A stretch of 64,000 nucleotides of DNA, from contig NZ_BAABAY010000001.1 of NCBI RefSeq assembly GCF_039537665.1, positions 434,001-498,000 on the forward strand. Reading direction: 5' to 3'. The position numbers and the translations under genes were made by a program. Source of the stretch: Gaetbulibacter_A aestuarii (lineage in GTDB: Bacteria; Bacteroidota; Bacteroidia; Flavobacteriales; Flavobacteriaceae). Position 1 is the stretch's first letter. Each line of letters begins with the position of its first letter. Below are positions 33,876 through 40,931 of the stretch, piece by piece. The notes beneath the pieces are model-generated. The model saw nothing but the letters and a program-made list of their open reading frames with translations, was not told where the DNA came from and did not search any database.

Positions 33876-36560
33876 TTAGTCAATTAATATTTTTTCATTG
33901 GTATTAATGTAATCCCCATGGATATTTAAAATATATAATCCGGATTGCAAGCTACTCACATCCAGGGTAACCGTCTTATTTAAATCAGTTTTCTGCTGCA
34001 ACATCGTTCTACCATTAATATCAACTAAGGTCATGGTAACATTACCAAGTGCCATTTTAGGCTTGATATTTAGCAAATGCTTCGCAGGATTTGGATAGAT
34101 ATTATAGTCTGAAGCTCCAAATTCCTCTGCACTTAAGGTGGTACAATTTACTAAACTTGGATCATCCGCTGGTGGCATATCAAATGCTTGGGTTTGATCT
34201 GTGCGTGAATCGAAAGTTCCCTGATCAGCACTATATCCCAAACCACGAGCTGCAAAGGTTTCCCAGATCATACATTGGTCCTGACCTCCCAGTGCTTGGT
34301 CAGCCGCGAGAACGGCATTTCTGGCCTGTACAAAACCCGGGTTACAGTCTTGTAATTTCATAGCATCCATAACAATTTGCAAGATCTTATTATTTCCACC
34401 GGTTCCGGAATAAAAATCAGGATCGAAACCGTATTTCTCGATATATTTCCAGGTAAGATCCCAAAGCATGGTAGCCCAAACAGAACCCACACCATGCGGT
34501 GCGCTTATACTTGATGTTCTGTTCGTGTAATCATAGGTCATGGGATTTATACTCGTATCCGTGCTATATCTGTAAGGTCTTATACCCGGACCATCAATGG
34601 CCTGATCTGCATCATAGGTTGCAATACCACGTCCGGTGGCACCATTATCTGTAGATTTCATAGTAAGCATCAAGGCCAGCCAATCAGACCATCCTTCACC
34701 CATTTGTTCGGTGTAGGTGATGCAATCGCCCGTATCCGGATCAAATTCACTACAAGAATTCAAACAGTTAGAATTGGCAGCACCTCCGGTTAAACGGTTC
34801 GAAATTCCGTGGGCATACTCATGAATAATGACACCGTTATCATAATCCCCATCAATAAATAATGGTTGTTTTAAAGTGGCGTTGATGGTTGAATTAATTT
34901 CTAACCTGGCAATAATATTATCCCCGTCAGTTCTACTTATCATAATTCCCGGAATGGTTACCAGGTCACCATCAGCACCGCCACCCATAACACCTATAGG
35001 TCTGGTATCGGTGATAACAATAGCTCCTACGGCACCTTCATTTTGTACCGCTAGCAATTTGGAACCAAATTCACAGGTCCCACGATTCATTACAGCGATT
35101 TTTCCAACCAAATCCGCTCCATTAGTAATAACATCGCAAGCGTCATAAATGTCTGTTGATGTACCTCCCGAATTATCATCAATAGCCAAGGCAAGATCTG
35201 CTGTTACGGGCGTGGATAAATCCCCACCAAAACCTGCAGGAATTCCAACATAATCACCAGCCAATCTACCACTATTAATAGTAAGTGCAATGCCATCCTT
35301 AGGATTCCAAAGATACATTTGCATACGGGGGCTACTACCATCATTTGGAGTAGAAAAGTTTGCGTTATCGTAACCACTACCATCCAAACCATCGGCTATT
35401 ACAGGGTCTCCTTCACCAGTACTATCACCCGAATAATTCAACTTTTGAAAATTTCCGGAGGCTTCATCAAAACCATACTGATAGGTGATGTCGTGAACCA
35501 TATTACTGATATAAAATAAATTAGTAAGCGAAGCATCACGAGACACCCCAGGTTGTTGCGTAAAATCGATTGGAAAATTAAAATCTAATGTGGCGCCACC
35601 GTCTGCAGAATACAATGTTGAATTTTTTCCTATGGAGTCATCATAAGCTAAAACATTGTTACCTTTAGTTGTGGTGTACTCTGGTCCGGCCATTCCATTA
35701 TCATCATGCCAGCCAAATGGAGAGGCCGTAGGATCAGCAGGATTGGACACCAAAGTCCGGGATCCGTGGTTTGGACTTTCAGTAGGAAGGGCATAGACAT
35801 TATATTGTGAGCCATCGACCAAAGTAGAACTACTGGTTTTGAAAAGTTCGGGCCTCCCAAAAACTTCAGGCTTCAAATGATGCTGATGATTCGCATGGTT
35901 ATTATCTCCAAAACTACATTCAACGGTCCAATCATTAATATCTAAGATAGTTCCGTTGGTAGCGTCCACACGCACACTCCACCAATGTTTACCATCTTTG
36001 GTGAAGATGTTCAAATCCCAGGCTAATCTAATTTCGCCATCTTTAGTTTTAAAATAGACCTGTTCAACAGGAATATTTTCTTGAGAAATATCACCTTTGG
36101 AATATATGTTTTTATGGGTTTCGGTATCTATTAGCTCTAAGGTCCCTACGGGTCCTAATTTGAATCGGGCAGCTACTTTTTCAATAGCATTTTCAGGAGA
36201 GAGGCTAGGATTTACTGTATTAATACGTTGGGCTAAATTAGGCTCCATGTCACCCGCCATATAAAACACTTTATTATTTTTTATAGCCACGCTGGAAGAG
36301 ACATTGATCAATTTGATTCCCTTATAAAACTGGTTTATATAAATATTAGAAACCCCTGATTTCTCTGAAAAGGTGGTCTTGTTAATATAAATGTCCCGGA
36401 TATCCGTTGCAGATAATTTTCCGGTTCTGGCATTGGTTTTTAAAAAAGATGATACCGCCGGACCGAATTTTGACTCTGAAAGTTTTGTTTGTGCTAAAGC
36501 CGAAAAAGTCATAAAAAGACAAAGAGCAACCAAAGGGAAAGCCTTGTAAAATTTTCTCAT
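33876..36560 (-). CDS. Secreted M36 (fungalysin-like) metallopeptidase with T9SS sorting domain
   Basis: 894 residues. Signal peptide 1-24 (ALAQ), FTP-type propeptide (about 45-210), then the M36 catalytic region with zinc motif HEYAH (580-584) and third ligand Glu622 in GEGWSDW. A protease-associated (PA) domain is inserted ahead of the zinc site (about 440-560). The last ~75 residues form a C-terminal sorting domain (YNIYPNPAKHLLNI start, ending in NEKILID), which marks it for export by the type IX system whose PorT component is at 2227. Expected to digest extracellular protein. All key residues are present. Confidence 0.95.
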   Translation of the reverse strand: MRKFYKAFPLVALCLFMTFSALAQTKLSESKFGPAVSSFLKTNARTGKLSATDIRDIYINKTTFSEKSGVSNIYINQFYKGIKLINVSSSVAIKNNKVFYMAGDMEPNLAQRINTVNPSLSPENAIEKVAARFKLGPVGTLELIDTETHKNIYSKGDISQENIPVEQVYFKTKDGEIRLAWDLNIFTKDGKHWWSVRVDATNGTILDINDWTVECSFGDNNHANHQHHLKPEVFGRPELFKTSSSTLVDGSQYNVYALPTESPNHGSRTLVSNPADPTASPFGWHDDNGMAGPEYTTTKGNNVLAYDDSIGKNSTLYSADGGATLDFNFPIDFTQQPGVSRDASLTNLFYISNMVHDITYQYGFDEASGNFQKLNYSGDSTGEGDPVIADGLDGSGYDNANFSTPNDGSSPRMQMYLWNPKDGIALTINSGRLAGDYVGIPAGFGGDLSTPVTADLALAIDDNSGGTSTDIYDACDVITNGADLVGKIAVMNRGTCEFGSKLLAVQNEGAVGAIVITDTRPIGVMGGGADGDLVTIPGIMISRTDGDNIIARLEINSTINATLKQPLFIDGDYDNGVIIHEYAHGISNRLTGGAANSNCLNSCSEFDPDTGDCITYTEQMGEGWSDWLALMLTMKSTDNGATGRGIATYDADQAIDGPGIRPYRYSTDTSINPMTYDYTNRTSSISAPHGVGSVWATMLWDLTWKYIEKYGFDPDFYSGTGGNNKILQIVMDAMKLQDCNPGFVQARNAVLAADQALGGQDQCMIWETFAARGLGYSADQGTFDSRTDQTQAFDMPPADDPSLVNCTTLSAEEFGASDYNIYPNPAKHLLNIKPKMALGNVTMTLVDINGRTMLQQKTDLNKTVTLDVSSLQSGLYILNIHGDYINTNEKILID

Positions 36561-36733
36561 TTCAATTTTTTTTTAGTGTTTAAATATACTAATATCCTTT
36601 AATAATTATCACACACTTTAACAATATTTGTTTCTTTTCCTCACTGATTATCAAATTAAAAATTAAAAATATATGTAAACTTTGAGCGTATGATCCATTA
36701 AAAAATATTTTAAAAAAACACCTTTAAAAACTG

Positions 36734-36741
36734 TACTTTTG
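36734..36741 (+). promoter_or_regulatory. -7 element directly in front of dxs
   Basis: TACTTTTG matches TAnnTTTG and ends two bases before the GTG at 36743. Transcription would then begin at or just after the presumed start codons, leaving essentially no leader. Confidence 0.55.
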
Positions 36742-36742
36742 T

Positions 36743-38509
36743 GTGGTGCAAAATCACTTATTACATACGATTAATTTTCCTGAAGATCTAAGAAAACTGG
36801 CTCCTGAGGATTTGCCCGAATTAGCTAAAGAACTTCGGGACTACATTATTAGCGTGGTTGCCACAAAGGAGGGGCATTTAGGTGCGAGTTTAGGTGTTGT
36901 AGAACTCACCATTGCCCTTCATTATGTATTTAATACTCCGGAAGACCTCTTACTTTGGGATGTGGGCCATCAGGCATACGGCCACAAAATACTAACAGGA
37001 CGCCGTGAGCAATTTCATACTAATCGGGAGTGGGGCGGTATTAGCGGTTTTCCGAAACGAAGTGAAAGTATTTACGATACCTTCGGTGTCGGGCATGCCT
37101 CCACTTCTATCTCGGCAGCATTAGGTATGGCACTGGCCAGTAACCTAAAAGGTGATCATCAAAAGCAACATATCGCTGTTATTGGCGATGCCAGTATCGC
37201 AGCAGGCATGGCCTTTGAAGGCTTAAATCATGCCGGAGTTACCGATGCTAATCTTCTGGTTATTTTGAACGATAATGCCATTGGGATCGATCCCAGTGTT
37301 GGGGCACTGAAGCACTATTTAACAAACGTAAAAAAAGGGATCCAGAAGGAAAATAATATTATGGAAGCTCTGAATTTTGATTATTATGGTCCTATAGATG
37401 GCCATGATCTGCCAAAATTGCTCAAGGTTTTAAAACGGTTAAAAACTAAAAAAGGCCCAAAACTTTTACACGTGATCACTACAAAAGGTAAAGGTTTAAA
37501 GCAGGCTGAAGCCGATCAGGTAACCTACCATGCTCCCGGAAAATTTGATGCAAAAACCGGTGAATTGGTTCAAAAAACTTCATCCGATGGCCCCTTAAAA
37601 TATCAGGATGTTTTTGGTTTAACTCTAGTAGAACTTGCTAAAACAAATGAAAATATTGTTGGTATCACTGCAGCAATGCCTACCGGAACTTCCATGAAAT
37701 ATTTAATGAAAGCTTTCCCTGATCGTGCTTTTGATGTGGGTATTGCCGAGCAGCATGCGGTAACTTTATCCGCCGGAATGGCTACGCAAGGATTAATCCC
37801 TTTTTGTGCTATTTATTCCACGTTTTTACAACGGGCTTACGATCAGATCATTCATGATGTTGCGCTTCAAAAGCTCCCGGTTATCTTTTGCCTGGACCGT
37901 GCCGGTCTGGTGGGCAAAGATGGTGCAACGCATCATGGGGTTTTCGATTTGTCGTATTTACGCTGCATTCCGAATATGACCATTTTTGCACCGCGTAACG
38001 AGATAGAACTTCGCAACATCATGTACACAGCGCAACAAGGTTTGGAAGGTCCGATAGCGATACGATACCCAAGAGGAAAAGGTCTTATCTCCGATTGGAA
38101 ACAACCTTTTGAGTCGATCGAGATTGGTAAAGGGCAGCTTTTAAGGTTGGGTAAATCTGTGGTAGTACTTTCTGTTGGTACTATGGCAGAAAATGTTTCT
38201 GAAGCTCTGGAAGATCTGCCGGCAGCGCATTATGATATGCGTTTTATAAAACCTCTGGATGAAGATTTATTACATGACATCTTTAAAAACTACACAACAG
38301 TTATAACAGTTGAAGACAATAGTGTGAAAGGTGGTTTTGGAGCTGCTATTCTGGAATTTGCCGCCACCCACGATTACCATAATACGATTAAGGTTCTTGG
38401 TATTCCCGACACCTTTGTGAACCACGGCGAAGTTGGAGAACTTCAGGATTTTGTTGGGTTGGATGCTGAGAGTATTCGAGCGGTGGTATCTCAGGTACTA
38501 CAGGATTAA
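36743..38509 (+). CDS. dxs: 1-deoxy-D-xylulose-5-phosphate synthase
   Basis: 588 residues, somewhat shorter than E. coli Dxs (620). It condenses pyruvate and glyceraldehyde 3-phosphate, the first step of the MEP isoprenoid pathway. Visible: DVGHQAYGHKILTGR (catalytic His), the thiamine motif starting GDASIAAG and ending near NDN, and the transketolase domain with EQHAVTLSAGMA and DRAGLVGKDGATHHG. The start is a GTG at 36743 or the next GTG at 36746. No ATG exists before the conserved GHLGASLG region, so a non-ATG start is needed. The prenyl synthase at 12847 would use the pathway's product. Confidence 0.93.
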   Translation: MVQNHLLHTINFPEDLRKLAPEDLPELAKELRDYIISVVATKEGHLGASLGVVELTIALHYVFNTPEDLLLWDVGHQAYGHKILTGRREQFHTNREWGGISGFPKRSESIYDTFGVGHASTSISAALGMALASNLKGDHQKQHIAVIGDASIAAGMAFEGLNHAGVTDANLLVILNDNAIGIDPSVGALKHYLTNVKKGIQKENNIMEALNFDYYGPIDGHDLPKLLKVLKRLKTKKGPKLLHVITTKGKGLKQAEADQVTYHAPGKFDAKTGELVQKTSSDGPLKYQDVFGLTLVELAKTNENIVGITAAMPTGTSMKYLMKAFPDRAFDVGIAEQHAVTLSAGMATQGLIPFCAIYSTFLQRAYDQIIHDVALQKLPVIFCLDRAGLVGKDGATHHGVFDLSYLRCIPNMTIFAPRNEIELRNIMYTAQQGLEGPIAIRYPRGKGLISDWKQPFESIEIGKGQLLRLGKSVVVLSVGTMAENVSEALEDLPAAHYDMRFIKPLDEDLLHDIFKNYTTVITVEDNSVKGGFGAAILEFAATHDYHNTIKVLGIPDTFVNHGEVGELQDFVGLDAESIRAVVSQVLQD

Positions 38510-38518
38510 AATTTTCTT

Positions 38519-38760
38519 TTGTCATTCTTTTTTCAGATTGCTTCGCTATGCTCTCAATGATGATCTATTTTGTCATTACGAGGAGCGTAAGCGACGCGGT
38601 AATCCCTCAAATAAGAGCAGAGATTCTTCGCTTCAAAGCATTGCGCTCTGAATGACAGCAAGGTTCTTTTAAAAAGATTGCTTCGCTGTGCTCGCAATGA
38701 CGTTCCATTCTGGATTCCCGCCTTTGCGGGAATGACAATTGGGTTTACTCGCAATGACGA
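38519..38760. repeat. Second block of GTCATT-type intergenic repeats
   Basis: Between dxs and dgt, modules of the family seen at 33095-33364 occur again, mostly inverted: GATTGCTTCGCTATGCTCTC (38537), GTCATTACGAGGAGCGTAAG (38572), GATTGCTTCGCTGTGCTCGC (38677), and ATTCCCGCCTTTGCGGGAAT (38712), the last a self-complementary hairpin. No gene in this gap. Confidence 0.78.
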
Positions 38761-38778
38761 AATAATAAAATAACAAAC

Positions 38779-40119
38779 CTACAATTCGAAACCCTGAATT
38801 TTTTTGTATGCTTTGATCGCCTGGCTATCGGAGAGTGAGGCAATATGGAAACACACGCTGGACAAACGTTGGTAAAGCGTAGAGTTTTCAAGTTTTAAGT
38901 TTGGCGACCAATCTTTGAGAATGAGTTTATCGTAATGTGCAGCGGTGTTGTTGAAACTATTATTCACGGCTTGCGTATAGGTTTCAAGTAGCGTGTTGAT
39001 AACGCGGTAACCGGCAATCTCTTTATCGACAACCTCTGAAGACTGATAAATATTTTGAACACTGATCTTGATGATGTCGTTGATCTGGGCTTCATACTGA
39101 CTTTTATCGAGCAGCGCTGTATGGAAATTGCCATGTAAAATGGCCTCTTCATTCTTCATAAAAATAGCTGCTGCCTCATTGATAAGGTTCCCAATGGCCA
39201 GGGCACGCAGGTAACCTATGCGATCTTCTTTGGTTGATAAGGCATAATAATTTTCAGGTTTGATATTACTTCGAATAATCTTGGACAAGAACTCCAAAGC
39301 GAATTCTTCCTGGATCAACCCGAGATTTATACCGTCTTCAAAATCGATAATGGTATAGCAAATATCATCTGCCGCTTCTACTAAAAAAGCTAAGGGATGC
39401 CTGGCATAACGGAGATCGTCGCCTTTTTGTTTGAGTAACCCTAATTCTTCAGCAACATCAGTAAACGCCTCTTTTTCACCTTGAAAAAATCCATATTTTT
39501 TATCGGCTATATGATTCGTTGGCCGTTTGGGTAGTGACTCTTTTGGATATTTCATGAAGGCACCGAGCGTTGCGTAACTTAACCGGAGTCCACCGGGACG
39601 TCCGGGTCTGCTTTCGGTTAGCAGTTTAAAGCCGTTGGCATTGCCTTCAAAATCACAAAGGTCCTGATATTCCTTAGCGGTAAGTTCATCTTTGAATTGT
39701 TTGCCTTCACCGGTTTTAAAAAATTCGCCAATAGCTTTTTCACCGGAGTGACCAAAAGGCGGATTACCAATATCATGTGCCAGAGCTGCCGCAGCTACAA
39801 TGGCTCCAAAATCGTTGGCCTGATAGCCATGAACTTTTTGCAAGTGCGGATGTTTTTCAATGAGTTTTTTTCCTACCAGTCGGCCCAGAGAGCGTCCCAC
39901 CACACTAACTTCTAAACTGTGTGTTAGGCGTGTGTGGACAAAATCGGTTTGCGACAACGGAATGACCTGGGTTTTATCCTGTAAACTTCGGAAGGCAGCA
40001 GAGAAAATAACCCGGTCATAATCGACCTCAAAACCCAGACGGGTATCATCCTGTTCTTTTCGTAAGCGTTTATTCGTATCGCCGTAGCGTTTTAAAGATA
40101 AAAGTTGCTCCCAGTTCAT
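38779..40119 (-). CDS. dgt: Deoxyguanosinetriphosphate triphosphohydrolase (dNTPase)
   Basis: 446 residues, HD-superfamily dGTPase. Metal-binding histidines and aspartate: HTRLTHSLEVS, AHDIGNPPFGHSGE and the later ADDICYTIIDFEDG. QDKTQVIPL close to the N-terminus belongs to the family signature. It hydrolyses dNTPs to nucleoside and triphosphate, and so lowers dNTP pools. Ribonucleotide reductase, which raises them, is at 49144-52857, but the genes are not linked in an operon. Single gene, divergent from the regulated promoter at 40180. Confidence 0.92.
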   Translation of the reverse strand: MNWEQLLSLKRYGDTNKRLRKEQDDTRLGFEVDYDRVIFSAAFRSLQDKTQVIPLSQTDFVHTRLTHSLEVSVVGRSLGRLVGKKLIEKHPHLQKVHGYQANDFGAIVAAAALAHDIGNPPFGHSGEKAIGEFFKTGEGKQFKDELTAKEYQDLCDFEGNANGFKLLTESRPGRPGGLRLSYATLGAFMKYPKESLPKRPTNHIADKKYGFFQGEKEAFTDVAEELGLLKQKGDDLRYARHPLAFLVEAADDICYTIIDFEDGINLGLIQEEFALEFLSKIIRSNIKPENYYALSTKEDRIGYLRALAIGNLINEAAAIFMKNEEAILHGNFHTALLDKSQYEAQINDIIKISVQNIYQSSEVVDKEIAGYRVINTLLETYTQAVNNSFNNTAAHYDKLILKDWSPNLKLENSTLYQRLSSVCFHIASLSDSQAIKAYKKIQGFEL

Positions 40120-40179
40120 GCTTGAAAATTAATGTTGGCAAGATAACTAAATTCACCTAAAAAAGAAGGCCGTATTTGG

Positions 40180-40256
40180 TAACATTAAGGTAACATATTA
40201 TTCATTAAAGGTTAACTTTTTGATAACACTTGGGTTAAACTTAAGTGTGTTATTTG
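40180..40256 (+). promoter_or_regulatory. Pho-box-like array and promoter 1
   Basis: TAAC-type units begin at 40180 (TAACATT), 40191 (TAACATA), 40202 (TCATTAA), 40213 (TAACTTT), 40224 (TAACACT) and 40235 (TTAAACT): exactly 11 bp apart throughout. The TTTG of a -7 element (GTTATTTG) begins at 40253, 18 bp after the last unit start. PhoB-family regulators bind direct repeats with 11-bp period and replace the -35/-33 contact, which fits this layout. Confidence 0.72.
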
Positions 40257-40288
40257 TACCAGTTATTTAGAGTTAGTCAGTTAGAACT

Positions 40289-40669
40289 ATGAAATTTATT
40301 TACACACTTGTTTTTTTAATGGTTGCTGCAACAGGGTTTGCACAAAGCACCGGCACTATTGAAGGTCATTTATTGGATCAGGAATCGAATAATGGGCCTC
40401 TTAATATGGCTAAAGTGACTATTAAAGGTTCTGAATCTAAAACTGTATCTGACGCCCAGGGTCATTTCAAATTTGAAAACCTTAAACCCGGTACATACAC
40501 CTTAGTATCGCGTTTTGTTGGTTACGATCCTAAAGAGATCACAGTGGAGGTAAAACCTGAAACCACCAATAAAGTTACTTTAGAAATGGCTGCAAGTACC
40601 ATCTCTTTAGATGATTTGGTTTCATTGGCCAGTGCCGAGCAAAATTCTGCATCAGTTTCCGATAAATAA
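40289..40669 (+). CDS. Solo carboxypeptidase-regulatory-like domain protein, exported
   Basis: 126 residues. Signal peptide 1-18 (TGFAQ), then one complete CarboxypepD_reg-like (beta-sandwich) domain and a short acidic tail; no plug or barrel follows. It is strongly similar to the first ~110 residues of the TonB receptor at 40932: the same AQSTG after the signal, then NNGPLNMAKVTIKG against NNEPLAFANVLIKG, and SFENLTPGAYTL against KFENLKPGTYTL. It looks like a partial duplication of that gene that has kept its own copy of the regulated promoter and its own terminator. Periplasmic; role unknown. Confidence 0.85.
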   Translation: MKFIYTLVFLMVAATGFAQSTGTIEGHLLDQESNNGPLNMAKVTIKGSESKTVSDAQGHFKFENLKPGTYTLVSRFVGYDPKEITVEVKPETTNKVTLEMAASTISLDDLVSLASAEQNSASVSDK

Positions 40670-40702
40670 AAAACATTGCAAAATAAATATAGGGTAAAAA
40701 CT

Positions 40703-40734
40703 AAAACGCCGCTTTCAATGAAAGCGGCGTTTTT
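40703..40734 (+). terminator. Terminator after the solo domain gene
   Basis: AAAACGCCGCTTT, loop CAATG, AAAGCGGCGTTTTT: a 13-bp perfect stem plus T-run. It insulates this gene from the TonB receptor promoter that follows. Confidence 0.93.
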
Positions 40735-40831
40735 ATTTCCGTGTTTTTTTCACTTTCACAATCTATTTTAAAACTCCAAAAAAATGATGTTAAGTAAATG
40801 TAACGGATAAAAAAATATCCCAGGCTTCTCA

Positions 40832-40908
40832 TAACATTACCCTAACACTTTTATCATTGTTCTTTAATCTTGAGATAACACTGTATTTACATAATGGTGG
40901 TTTCTTTG
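40832..40908 (+). promoter_or_regulatory. Pho-box-like array and promoter 2
   Basis: Units begin at 40832 (TAACATT), 40843 (TAACACT), 40854 (TCATTGT), 40865 (TAATCTT), 40876 (TAACACT) and 40887 (TTACATA), again at exact 11-bp steps. The TTTG of the -7 element (TTTCTTTG) begins at 40905, 18 bp after the last unit start, the same geometry as at 40180-40256. Drives the TonB receptor and probably the lipoprotein behind it. Confidence 0.75.
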
Positions 40909-40931
40909 CACCAAGAAATTAACAAAAACTA

